Part shown: positions 1 through 8,171 of the stretch, in pieces
How positions within the stretch are numbered: position 1 is the first letter of the stretch
Layout: each line of letters begins with the position of its first letter
Assembly: GCA_963748315.1 (NCBI GenBank)
Contig: CAVVIK010000010.1
Location: forward strand, 124,001-188,000
Direction of reading: 5' to 3'
Origin: DASPHG01 sp963748315
GTDB lineage: Bacteria > Actinomycetota > Thermoleophilia > Solirubrobacterales > Thermoleophilaceae
Length of the DNA stretch: 64,000 nucleotides
The notes under the pieces: model-generated
The model's input: only the letters and a program-made list of their open reading frames with translations
What the model was told of the DNA's origin: nothing
Databases searched by the model: none
Translations under genes and position numbers: made by a program

Positions 1-2
1 CG

Positions 3-3000
3 CCCAACAGCACCGCGACCGGTGGCGAGGACTTCACCCAGGGGACCCCTGGCGCCACGCCGACCGGCACCGCGACCGCGGGTAACGACTACTGGGTCGC
101 ACAGACGGTCGCCCTCAAGCCGGCGGACCAGGGCACGATCGAACTGCGCAAGGATTGGGTGGGGACCGCGGGGAACGCGACGCTCTCCATCACGACCGAT
201 GAGCCGATCGGGGCGGGCGCCGCGCTCGTCGACGATCGTGACGCAAAGACGAGCGGCGGAGCTAACAACCAGGTGACGCTGAGCCGACCCCCGACCAAGG
301 AGATAGGCGACTTCCTGCTCGCCACGATAACGGTGGAAGACCTCGGGGCCGCCAACATCTGCACGCCCGCCGGCTGGACCTTGCTGCGGCGGGACGACAA
401 CGGGACTGGCCTGACGCAGGCGGTCTACTACAGGTTCGTGAACGACACGAACGCCGCCAACTACACGTTCGGTTACAGGTCCCCTACGTGCGCGGGCGGA
501 GCCGCGGTGGCCAAGTTCGGGAGCGGGGTGCTGATCCGCTACACCGGCGTCGACCCGACGTCGCCGATCGACGCCCACAACGTCATGACGGGCACCGGCA
601 CCAGCCTGACGGCGCCGAGCGTCAATACGAACTTCGCCAACGATCGTGTCGTGAACGTGTACGGAAGCAAGCTGGACGCCCCCGACATGTCGAACGTCAC
701 CTTCCAGGTGTCGTTTGACGCCGGCGGCACGGCGACCGGCGCCGAGGACTTCACGCAGGCGGGAGTGGGGGCCACGCCGACTGGCTCCGCGACGGCGGGT
801 AACGACCTGTGGATTGGGCAGACCGTCGCTCTGAAGGAGGCGCCGAACACCGTCGAGACGACGCCCTTGGTAGGTACCGACGGTACGACCGGCCAGAAGA
901 CGAAGCGCAGCGGCGCGACAGTCTTTCTCGACGAGACCTTCGACTCGCCGACGAACGCCGCCGACTACACGTCCGACCTGACGTGCTTCCAGGACCTGAA
1001 CAACAACGGCACGGACGACGGTGCGGGCGAGCCGGCAGTCACGCCGGCCGCGAACGACGAGGTGATGGTCACCACGCACGTCATCTGCACGTTCACGAAC
1101 ACCGAGCAAGCGGGTTCGGTTTCCGGAACGAAGTTCGATGACGTCAACCGCGACGGGAACAGCGCCGGCGAGTCGGGACTCGTGGGTTGGCGGATCAATG
1201 CGTTCGCCGATGACGGCACGGGTGATGGCGTCGAGAATGACGGCGTTCTGCACGCGGATGAGGTCACTCCGGGCCCCGCCGCGTTCGCCGATACCGACGC
1301 GAATGGCGACTACACGATCGCGCTCAAGACGGGCACGTACGTGATCTGCGAGGAGCAGCAGGACGACTGGGTGCAGACCGCGCCGGACCCGGCGGGTGCG
1401 GAGTGCGCAGAGGCGGATGCGGACGCGCCGGGCGGGCATCCGGTCACGGTGAGCGCCGGCCAGGACGAGGCCGACACCGACTTCGGCAACTACCACCTCG
1501 CCACCGTTTCCGGTTCGAAGTTCGACGATTTCAACCGCGACGGTGCCTGGGATCCGAATGGCGCGAATAACACGACGCCCGATTCAGATGACGAGCTTGG
1601 GCTTTCGGGCTGGACGATCGAGGCCTACGCCGATGACGGCGATGGCGAGCTCAGTCCGACGGAGGCCGGTGTGGCCGCGGCTGACAGCGCCACGACCGGT
1701 GGCGACGGCAGCTACGAGCTGAAGCTGCCCTCCGGCGACTACGTCCTGTGCGAGCAGCTCCAGGCCGGATGGGCGCAGACCACGCCCGATCCGAGTACCA
1801 AGCGATGTGGTGAGGTCACCGGCGCTGCTCCGGGCGGCCACGTGGTCGACCTCGATCCGGGCGAGCAGCTCGGGACTCAGAACTTCGGAAACAACCGCTC
1901 AGGAAGGGTCCAGGGGTTCAAGTTCGAGGACAAGAATCGCGACGGCATCCGTCAGCCGGACGGCCCGGATAACGACGAGAACACGTTGGAAGACAACGAG
2001 CCGATTCTCGAGGGCTGGCTGATCGAGGCCTACGGCGTGGACGGCAATGGCGACGCGACCGGAGACCCGATTGCGGACGACGTGACCGACGTAAAGGGCT
2101 TCTACGAGCTCACCCTCCCGGTCGGTAACTGGGTGATTTGTGAGCAGGATCAAGCCGGTTGGACCCAGTCCACTCCCGATCCGGACACGAAGAACTGTGG
2201 TTCGATCAAGGACGAGGCGCCGGGCGGCCACGCGGTCGAACTCGATCAGGGCGAGGAGCTCGATCGGGACTTCGGAAACTTCCGCTCAGGCGGCGTCAAC
2301 GGGTTCAAGTTCGACGATCGCAACCGGGACGGCGTGCGTCAGCCGAACGGCCCGGATGACGACGAGAACACGTTGGGGGACAACGAGCCGCTGCTGGAGG
2401 GCTGGACGGTCGGGGCCTACGAGCCGGATACGAACGGCGATGCGACCGGCAGCCCGGTTGACACCGACGTTGTGGATCCGAAGGGCTTCTACGAGCTCAC
2501 CGAGGTACCTGTCGGTGACTGGGTCATCTGCGAAACACAGGAGGACGGCTGGAAGCAGTCGGCGCCGAGCAATGACAAGTGCGAAGCGATCGACGCGGAT
2601 GCCCCGGGCGGCCACGAAGTCACGGTCACCCAGGGCCAGGTGGAGGCCGACTACGACTTCGGCAACTACCGCACGGCCACGGTCAAGGTGTACAAGGAGT
2701 ACTCGGACGGCACGACGGAGACCGCGGTGACGATCGAGCTCGAGTGCACCAACGGGTTCAGCGACACGGATCAAGCTGACCCGGCGACCGATACTCCGGC
2801 CGAGTTCACGGTCGAAGGCTTCGCGGAAGGCGATACTTGCGACGTCACAGAGGTCGACTCGCCTCCGGGCTGGACGCCAGACACGGACGACTGCCAGGGC
2901 CTCACACTCACGGCCGGCGGGACGCCGCCCGAATGCACGGTCACGAACGTTCCCGAGACGTCGATCGTCACAGCCGGCGGATGCACGTTCGACCGCATGC

Positions 3001-3821
3001 CGGAACGGAGCGGAAACCAGTTCCCGCTCATCTTCACCCCGGACATGGGCTACTACAAGCTGAGCTCGAGCAACCCGGGCCAGTTCTTCCTCAACGTCGC
3101 CTACGAGGGCGATGAGGGCGATGACATCGTGATCGACATCCCGTTCCCGTTCGTGCTGTCCGGGACCAATCCGATCAAGGTTCACTCCGATGTCGTGGTG
3201 ACCGAGACCAACGGCAAGACGTGCTACTCGCCGGCCGGCACGCTGCTCGCGCAGCCGAGCGGCCAGGTCACGTGGAACTACGCAACCGCCAACTTCGGTG
3301 ACCAGAAGCAGATCACCGTCGATTCGCCGGAGGACGGTCTCGTCTTCATCCGGATCCACATGGCGTACGACCTCAAGGGACTTGCGCGCGGCTGCACCAA
3401 GTACGGGGCCACGGCTCCGCACGAGGCGCGCGACTGCACTGCCCCGCGGGCCGGATTCGACATCGGGAACGCGCCCACGGTCGGCTTCGAGCAATACGAG
3501 TTCGAGTTCACCGGTCCCAACGACGACGGCGGGAGCACGGTCGAGAGCTACAACGAGTTCAAGAAGAACCCGGGCATCGGCGGCCTCGTGCTGGCGGCGA
3601 GCTCGTTGACGCCGTTCGCCAACGCGAAGGCCGACATCTACCAGGGCACCAAGAAGGTGTCGACCGTCTACACGGACCAGGACGGCTGGTACATGTGGAC
3701 GTACAAGTACACGGGCAAGGCCACGACGTTCACGGTCAAGCTCCCGAACAACGGGAACGCCTCGCAGTCGGCCACGCTCAAGTCGAACGGCTACCTGAAT
3801 ATTCCGTTCACCCTGCCGTAG
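3..3821 (+). CDS. Large secreted SdrD/Cna-B-like repeat protein (5' end missing)
   Basis: The frame is open from base 3, so the gene starts upstream of the window. Its first about 40 codons repeat a module seen again near 710-836 (both contain EDFTQ, GATPTG and ATAGND), so base 159 is not the real start. Four tandem SdrD-B-like domains follow (about 1116-2673), each with a KF-D/E-D-x-NRDG opening, a Y/W-V-I/L-CE core and a FGN-Y/F/N close. Then come a Cna-B/SpaA-like domain (about 2674-2960) and a unique C-terminal region that includes a short carboxypeptidase-regulatory-like fold (YQGTKK...TDQDGWY). Such domains make stiff stalks on surface adhesins. The C-terminus has neither an LPxTG motif nor a hydrophobic tail, so covalent sortase anchoring is not supported. 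It ends at TAG 3819-3821. Confidence 0.85.
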   Translation, partial: PNSTATGGEDFTQGTPGATPTGTATAGNDYWVAQTVALKPADQGTIELRKDWVGTAGNATLSITTDEPIGAGAALVDDRDAKTSGGANNQVTLSRPPTKEIGDFLLATITVEDLGAANICTPAGWTLLRRDDNGTGLTQAVYYRFVNDTNAANYTFGYRSPTCAGGAAVAKFGSGVLIRYTGVDPTSPIDAHNVMTGTGTSLTAPSVNTNFANDRVVNVYGSKLDAPDMSNVTFQVSFDAGGTATGAEDFTQAGVGATPTGSATAGNDLWIGQTVALKEAPNTVETTPLVGTDGTTGQKTKRSGATVFLDETFDSPTNAADYTSDLTCFQDLNNNGTDDGAGEPAVTPAANDEVMVTTHVICTFTNTEQAGSVSGTKFDDVNRDGNSAGESGLVGWRINAFADDGTGDGVENDGVLHADEVTPGPAAFADTDANGDYTIALKTGTYVICEEQQDDWVQTAPDPAGAECAEADADAPGGHPVTVSAGQDEADTDFGNYHLATVSGSKFDDFNRDGAWDPNGANNTTPDSDDELGLSGWTIEAYADDGDGELSPTEAGVAAADSATTGGDGSYELKLPSGDYVLCEQLQAGWAQTTPDPSTKRCGEVTGAAPGGHVVDLDPGEQLGTQNFGNNRSGRVQGFKFEDKNRDGIRQPDGPDNDENTLEDNEPILEGWLIEAYGVDGNGDATGDPIADDVTDVKGFYELTLPVGNWVICEQDQAGWTQSTPDPDTKNCGSIKDEAPGGHAVELDQGEELDRDFGNFRSGGVNGFKFDDRNRDGVRQPNGPDDDENTLGDNEPLLEGWTVGAYEPDTNGDATGSPVDTDVVDPKGFYELTEVPVGDWVICETQEDGWKQSAPSNDKCEAIDADAPGGHEVTVTQGQVEADYDFGNYRTATVKVYKEYSDGTTETAVTIELECTNGFSDTDQADPATDTPAEFTVEGFAEGDTCDVTEVDSPPGWTPDTDDCQGLTLTAGGTPPECTVTNVPETSIVTAGGCTFDRMPERSGNQFPLIFTPDMGYYKLSSSNPGQFFLNVAYEGDEGDDIVIDIPFPFVLSGTNPIKVHSDVVVTETNGKTCYSPAGTLLAQPSGQVTWNYATANFGDQKQITVDSPEDGLVFIRIHMAYDLKGLARGCTKYGATAPHEARDCTAPRAGFDIGNAPTVGFEQYEFEFTGPNDDGGSTVESYNEFKKNPGIGGLVLAASSLTPFANAKADIYQGTKKVSTVYTDQDGWYMWTYKYTGKATTFTVKLPNNGNASQSATLKSNGYLNIPFTLP
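1116..2673 (+). repeat. Four tandem about 390-bp SdrD-B-like repeats
   Basis: Repeats begin near 1116, 1503, 1904 and 2291, with spacings of about 387, 401 and 387 bp. Each encodes the same order of motifs: NRDG, a GW-containing strand, ICE/LCE, APGGH and FGN. Repeats 3 and 4 are the most alike and share the RQP-GPD-DENTL insert. They look like products of in-gene duplication. Confidence 0.85.
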
Positions 3822-3835
3822 GACTCGCTGATCGA

Positions 3836-3863
3836 CACCGGCCGCACTAGCCTGCGGCCGGTG
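3836..3863 (+). terminator. Perfect 10-bp hairpin ending in the next gene's GTG start
   Basis: The arms CACCGGCCGC (3836-3845) and GCGGCCGGTG (3854-3863) are perfectly complementary around an 8-nt loop. There is no T tract. The hairpin sits 15 bases after the stop of the repeat protein. The last three bases of its 3' arm are the GTG start codon of the JAMM gene. It may act as a terminator, a translation-masking hairpin or both. Confidence 0.5.
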
Positions 3864-4244
3864 AAGATCACCCGCGAGCACCACGACGCCCTGATCGCGC
3901 ACGCGCGCGAGGAGGCCCCGAACGAGTGCTGCGGCTACGTCAGCGGCCGCAACGGCCGGATCGAGGAGGTCGTGCGTTCGAAGAACCTGCGCGCGTCGCC
4001 CTACGGCTACGAGCTCGACCCACAGAGCCTGCTGGCCGCGAACGAGCTGGACGACGAGGGCCTCGAGGTCGGCATTTACCACTCGCACCCGAAGAGCGCC
4101 GCGCAGCCCTCGCAGACCGACATCAACCTCGCGCACTACCCGCACTGGACGTACCTGATCGTCTCGCTCGCGGGCGAGCCCGAGGTGCGCGCTTGGCGAA
4201 TCGCGGACGGCCGTGTCGAGGAAGAGCCCGTCGAGCTCGCTTAA
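3861..4244 (+). CDS. JAMM/MPN domain metallopeptidase (M67 family)
   Basis: This 127-residue protein is a minimal bacterial JAMM domain. The catalytic glutamate lies in EAPNECCG near the N-terminus, and the zinc motif is H-S-H-P followed by P-S-Q-T-D, which matches HxHPx(n)PSxxD. The family cleaves isopeptide or peptide bonds of ubiquitin-like sulfur carriers (ThiS/MoaD types) and similar substrates. No sulfur-carrier gene is adjacent, so the substrate is unknown. The GTG start at 3861 lies at the end of a hairpin. The 3' end overlaps the next gene by 32 bp in another frame, which suggests coupling. Confidence 0.88.
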   Translation: MKITREHHDALIAHAREEAPNECCGYVSGRNGRIEEVVRSKNLRASPYGYELDPQSLLAANELDDEGLEVGIYHSHPKSAAQPSQTDINLAHYPHWTYLIVSLAGEPEVRAWRIADGRVEEEPVELA

Positions 4245-4683
4245 GTGCCCGCGCTGCGGCGCGGAGCACCCGCTCGACGAGCGCTTCTGCTCGGAGTGCG
4301 GCTTTCCGCTCGTCTACGCGGGCTACGAGAAGATCGACCCCGAGTACACCCGCGGCGAGCTCGTGCGCGTCGCCGGCGGGCGCAACCAGGCCGAGGCCGA
4401 GCTGATCCAGAACCTGCTGCTGGAGGAGGGGATCCCGAGCATCGTCCGCCGCACGGCGGGCTTCGACGTGCCCGACTACCTGGCGGGCGGCCCACGCGAC
4501 GTCCTCGTGGCCGAGTCGGCGGTGCGGGCGGCGCGGGAGATGCTGCTCGAGACCGATCTCGCACCGCAGGAGAGCACAGGCGCGGACGCACGCAGCCCGC
4601 TCAGGACGGCAGTGATAGTTGTCGCGGTCGTCGCCGCGGCTGTGTTCTTCGTCTACCTCCTGTGGCTGATGCTGCCGAGCTGA
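4213..4683 (+). CDS. Zinc-ribbon, DUF2007-like, tail-anchored membrane protein
   Basis: The 156-residue protein starts at GTG 4213, inside the end of the JAMM gene. Residues about 12-31 form a zinc ribbon (CPRCG...CSECG). The middle resembles the DUF2007 'putative signal transducing' domain (GGRNQAEAELIQ...DVLV). The C-terminus is one hydrophobic helix ending in LWLMLPS, so it should be tail-anchored with the ribbon in the cytoplasm. No enzymatic motif is visible. The overlap with the JAMM gene suggests a functional pair, but this is inference. Confidence 0.75.
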   Translation: MSRKSPSSSLKCPRCGAEHPLDERFCSECGFPLVYAGYEKIDPEYTRGELVRVAGGRNQAEAELIQNLLLEEGIPSIVRRTAGFDVPDYLAGGPRDVLVAESAVRAAREMLLETDLAPQESTGADARSPLRTAVIVVAVVAAAVFFVYLLWLMLPS

Positions 4684-4705
4684 TCCAGATAGCCTCCCGC
4701 GGGCT

Positions 4706-5920
4706 TTGGACTTCACGCCCTCCGATCGCGTCACGGAGCTCCTCGAGCGGGTAAACGGCTTCCTCGACGAGCACTACTACCCGCGCGAGCGCGAGCTGGT
4801 GGAGGCGCTCGACGAGGAGGTGACGCGGGACTCCGGCAAGGCCTATCCGGACGCGGTCGTCGAACTGCGCGAGAAGGCGAAGGGCGAGGGCCTCTGGAAC
4901 CTCTTCATGCCCGACGAGGAGATCGGCGTCGGCCTCACCAACTGGGAGTACGGGATGTTGTGCGAGGTCATGGGCCGCAGCCTCGTCTCGTCCATGGTCT
5001 TCAACTGCTCGGCGCCCGATACCGGCAACATGGAGATCCTGCACCAGCACGGCACGGACGCCCAGAAGGAGAAGTTCCTCGAGCCGGTCCTGAACGGCCA
5101 CAGCCGGAGCTGTTTTTCGATGACCGAGCCCGACACCTCCGGCTCGGACCCGACGAACATCCACTCACGCGCCGACCTCAAGGACGGCGAGTGGGTGATC
5201 AACGGGCACAAGTGGTTCACCTCAGGCGCGGTTGGCGCCTCGTTCGCGATCGCAATGGTCGTGACCGAGCCCGACGCGCCGCCGCACAAGCGGGCGAGCA
5301 TGATCATCGTCCCGACCGACGCGCCGGGGTTCAACCTGGTGCGTCCGGTGTCCGTCATGGGCCACGACGGCGGCCCAGGCCACTGCGAGATCAAGTACGA
5401 GGACTGCCGCGTGCCGGAGGAGAACCTGCTCGGCACGCGTGGCGGTGGCTTCGTGATCGCCCAGGACCGCCTCGGCCCGGGCCGGATCCATCACTGCATG
5501 CGTGCGATCGGCGCAGCGGAACGCGGGCTCGAGCTGATGTGCAAGCGCGCGAACACACGCGTCTCGTTCGGCGGCACGCTCGGCGAGAAGCAGTTCGTCC
5601 AGGACTTCGTCGCCAAGTCGCGGATCGAGATCGATTCCGCCCGGCTGATGGTGCTGCATGCCGCCTGGAAGATGGACACCGCCGGCAAGCGCGCCGCACG
5701 GCAGGAGATCTCGATGATCAAGGTGCAGGCGGCACAGATGTGCATGGAGGTGCTCGACCGCGCGATCCAGGTGCACGGCGCGCTGGGCGTCTCCGACGAC
5801 ACGCCGCTCGCGGCGATGTGGCGCGGCCTGCGGATGCTCCGGCTCGCCGACGGCCCGGACGAGGTGCACAAGATGGTGATCGCCCTGAGGGAGCTGAACC
5901 GCTGGAAGGAGACGGCGTGA
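4706..5920 (+). CDS. Acyl-CoA dehydrogenase family protein (404 aa)
   Basis: This is a full-length FAD-dependent acyl-CoA dehydrogenase: an N-terminal helical domain, a central beta domain with the FSMTEPDTSGSDP flavin/substrate motif and the WFTSGA strand, and a C-terminal helical domain ending IQVHGALGVSDDTPLA. The sequence style resembles the ACAD10/11-like subgroup, which acts on long or hydroxylated acyl-CoAs. The start is TTG 4706. Its stop overlaps the start of a second acyl-CoA dehydrogenase (GTGA), so the two are co-translated and may act in one pathway. The substrate cannot be assigned from sequence. Confidence 0.9.
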   Translation: MDFTPSDRVTELLERVNGFLDEHYYPRERELVEALDEEVTRDSGKAYPDAVVELREKAKGEGLWNLFMPDEEIGVGLTNWEYGMLCEVMGRSLVSSMVFNCSAPDTGNMEILHQHGTDAQKEKFLEPVLNGHSRSCFSMTEPDTSGSDPTNIHSRADLKDGEWVINGHKWFTSGAVGASFAIAMVVTEPDAPPHKRASMIIVPTDAPGFNLVRPVSVMGHDGGPGHCEIKYEDCRVPEENLLGTRGGGFVIAQDRLGPGRIHHCMRAIGAAERGLELMCKRANTRVSFGGTLGEKQFVQDFVAKSRIEIDSARLMVLHAAWKMDTAGKRAARQEISMIKVQAAQMCMEVLDRAIQVHGALGVSDDTPLAAMWRGLRMLRLADGPDEVHKMVIALRELNRWKETA

Positions 5921-7023
5921 CGACGGCGCTCGCCACGGAACAGAAGGACTTCCTCGAGTCCGTGCGCACCTTCTGCGAGCGCGAGAAGGACCTCTCCTTC
6001 CGCGAGACGACAGAGAAGATGGCCGAGCTCCACTGGTGGGGGCTGATGATCGGCGAGGAATACGGCGGCTCGGCCGGCTCGTTCGTCGACGCGTCGCTCT
6101 TCCTCGAGGAGATCTCCCATGGGCTCTCGCCCGCCGCCGGTGCCTATGGCGTCACGCTCATCGTCGTCGGCGCGCTCAACTCATTCGGCACCGAGGAGCA
6201 GAAACAGGAGCTTCTCGGCGGGGTCGCGAGGAGCGGGAACTGCCTGGCGATCGCGATGTCGGAGCCCGAGGCGGGCTCGGATGTCGGCGCGCTCCAAACG
6301 CGCGCGGTCCGGGAGAACGGAGAGTACGTCCTGAACGGGTCCAAGATGTGGATCTCCTACGCGCGCGAGGCCAGCCACGTGCTGATCGTCTGCCGTACGC
6401 AGGAGGGCTCGACAAAGCACGAGGGCCTCTCGATGATCTTCGTCCCGCGCGACGCCGAGGGCATGACCATGACGCCGATCGAGACGCTCGGGGGCGACGA
6501 CACGAACGAGATTTATCTCGACAACGTCCGTGTGCCGGCGGAGAACCTCCTGGGCGAGGACGGTAACGGCTGGCTGCAGCTGATGGCGGGCCTCAACAAG
6601 GAGCGCGTCATCCTGGCCGCGCAGGCGCTCGGCCTCGGACAGCGCGCGTTCGACGACGCGCTCGCCTATGTGAAGGAGCGCAAGCAGTTCGGCCGCCCGA
6701 TCGGCAGCTTCCAGGCGCAGCAGCACCGCTTCGCGCAGCTCGCCACGGAGCTGACGCAGGCACGACTGCTCGTGCGCCACGTGGCGCAGCTGACCGACGA
6801 GGACCCGGCCCGGATGCTTCCCAAGGAGGCGTCGATGGCGAAGCTCGCGTGCACCGAGCTCGCCAAGAAGTGCGCGCTCGAGGGCATGCAGTCGATGGGC
6901 GGGTACGGCTACGCGACCGAGTACCCGATGGAGCAGTACCTGCGTGCGGCCGTCGTGACGACGATCTTCGGCGGCACGTCGGAGATCCAGAAGAACATCA
7001 TTGCCAAAACACTGGGGCTATAG
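5917..7023 (+). CDS. Acyl-CoA dehydrogenase (368 aa)
   Basis: Starts at GTG 5917, overlapping the upstream TGA by four bases. It carries the usual signatures: MSEPEAGSDVGA (flavin contact), KMWIS, RKQFGRPIG and a C-terminal GGYGYATEYP...TSEIQKNIIAK. The position that is Glu in the short- and medium-chain enzymes (the YEGTSEIQ motif) is Gly here (FGGTSEIQ), as in several actinobacterial FadE families that place the base elsewhere or form heteromers. Pairing with the upstream homologue is consistent with a heteromeric enzyme, as in steroid side-chain FadE pairs, but that is inference. Confidence 0.9.
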   Translation: MTTALATEQKDFLESVRTFCEREKDLSFRETTEKMAELHWWGLMIGEEYGGSAGSFVDASLFLEEISHGLSPAAGAYGVTLIVVGALNSFGTEEQKQELLGGVARSGNCLAIAMSEPEAGSDVGALQTRAVRENGEYVLNGSKMWISYAREASHVLIVCRTQEGSTKHEGLSMIFVPRDAEGMTMTPIETLGGDDTNEIYLDNVRVPAENLLGEDGNGWLQLMAGLNKERVILAAQALGLGQRAFDDALAYVKERKQFGRPIGSFQAQQHRFAQLATELTQARLLVRHVAQLTDEDPARMLPKEASMAKLACTELAKKCALEGMQSMGGYGYATEYPMEQYLRAAVVTTIFGGTSEIQKNIIAKTLGL

Positions 7024-7025
7024 AC

Positions 7026-7418
7026 ATGTCACTCGTAAGCGGAACTGACTTCCTCATCATCGGCTCGACCGACATCGATCGGTCGGTGAAGTTCTACGAC
7101 GAGGTGCTCGAGCTCGAGCGGGGCAAGCAATGGGGGAACATGCCCGGCTACGAATTCGAGACCGGGAACCTGACCATCGCAGTCATTCAGTCGGACGCGT
7201 TCGGGCAGGAGTTCAAGCCCAACACCAACCCGCTCGAGTTCCGCGTCGACGACTTCGAGGCCGCGAAGGCCGAGCTCGAGTCCCGCGGCGTCGAGTTCAG
7301 GGGCGACACCATCGACTCAGGCGTCTGCTTCCAGGCGTTCTTCCAGGACCCCGACGGCAACGTGCTCGGGATCCACCATCGCTACGCGAAAGGCGCGCCG
7401 CCCGCTACGACAGGCTGA
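7026..7418 (+). CDS. VOC (glyoxalase/bleomycin-resistance fold) protein
   Basis: This 130-residue protein begins at ATG 7026, two bases after the dehydrogenase stop, so it is probably in the same operon. It has the paired beta-alpha-beta-beta-beta modules of the VOC superfamily: STDIDRSVKFYDEVL at the start of the first module and FFQDPDGNVLGIHHR closing the second. Family members bind a divalent metal and act as isomerases, epimerases or dioxygenases. Its position suggests a role in acyl-CoA handling, such as a methylmalonyl-CoA-epimerase-like step, but no specific residues settle this. Confidence 0.8.
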   Translation: MSLVSGTDFLIIGSTDIDRSVKFYDEVLELERGKQWGNMPGYEFETGNLTIAVIQSDAFGQEFKPNTNPLEFRVDDFEAAKAELESRGVEFRGDTIDSGVCFQAFFQDPDGNVLGIHHRYAKGAPPATTG

Positions 7419-8154
7419 AGCCTGCGAGGTAGGTCCGCCACTCCTGCTCGACCTCGTCCATCTCGCGCGCGAACGCCAGCTCGATCGCGTTGCGCGCCTG
7501 CCAGCCGTGCTCGACCTTCGCGAGCTCGACGCAGGCCTGACGCCCGGCGGCCCGTGCGAGCAGGCTGAACACGGTCCCGCCCAGTAGCTGCGCGTCCGCC
7601 GCCGACGGCGGGAACGACGGCGGCTTGCCCTCGCGCATCCTGAGCGCGATGGCGGGCCGCAGGTGGCGCGTCTGTCCCGCGAGGTAGGTCGCGGCTCCCT
7701 CGCAGACCCAGGCCAGCTCGAGGTACTTGCGGAACGTCTTGATGTTGAAGGGCGGGGGTAGGGCCGGGTTGTGCTCGGCCAGGACCAGGTGGGCGTACTC
7801 GTGGTGCGGCGAGCGCGCGAGCGCCTGGCGCGAGCCCTGCACGCGCGAAGCGCGTGCCTCGAGCGCCTCCGGGGCGAGGACATGGATCTCGCCGCGTGCG
7901 AACCAGCCCGCGAAGTAGCGCCGGCTCGCCGGCGCGGCGAACATCCGCGCGACCGGCAGCCACGGATGCGCGAGGGCGAGCTCGAGCGGGCTCGGATGGA
8001 TCACGACCGCGACGTCCCACGGCGTGCTGCCGAAGATGCCCTCCATCTCGCCGCGGAAGTCCTCGAGCCTCTGGAGCAGGTCGGCGGCCACGTCGGCGTG
8101 ACGCGTCTCGTGCCGCGCGGAGAACGACATCGATTGCGACTCGACCCACGCCAC
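7405..8154 (-). CDS. Gluzincin-type metallopeptidase (peptidase MA-like)
   Basis: The 249-residue protein contains a zinc motif H-E-Y-A-H near residue 140, followed about 35 residues later by CEGAATYL, whose glutamate fits the third ligand of gluzincins. The N-terminal half resembles the MA-like domain found in many cytoplasmic bacterial HExxH proteins. No signal peptide is visible. Its 3' end overlaps the convergent VOC gene by 14 bp. The substrate is unknown. Confidence 0.75.
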   Translation of the reverse strand: MAWVESQSMSFSARHETRHADVAADLLQRLEDFRGEMEGIFGSTPWDVAVVIHPSPLELALAHPWLPVARMFAAPASRRYFAGWFARGEIHVLAPEALEARASRVQGSRQALARSPHHEYAHLVLAEHNPALPPPFNIKTFRKYLELAWVCEGAATYLAGQTRHLRPAIALRMREGKPPSFPPSAADAQLLGGTVFSLLARAAGRQACVELAKVEHGWQARNAIELAFAREMDEVEQEWRTYLAGFSLS

Positions 8155-8171
8155 GGCTAGTGTTTCGCCAT

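Noticed and set aside
2286..4145. 619-codon antisense open frame on the minus strand
   Set aside because: It lies opposite the repeat protein and the JAMM gene. Its product is a Val/Arg/Leu/Ala-rich mirror of the GC codon bias with no family motif.
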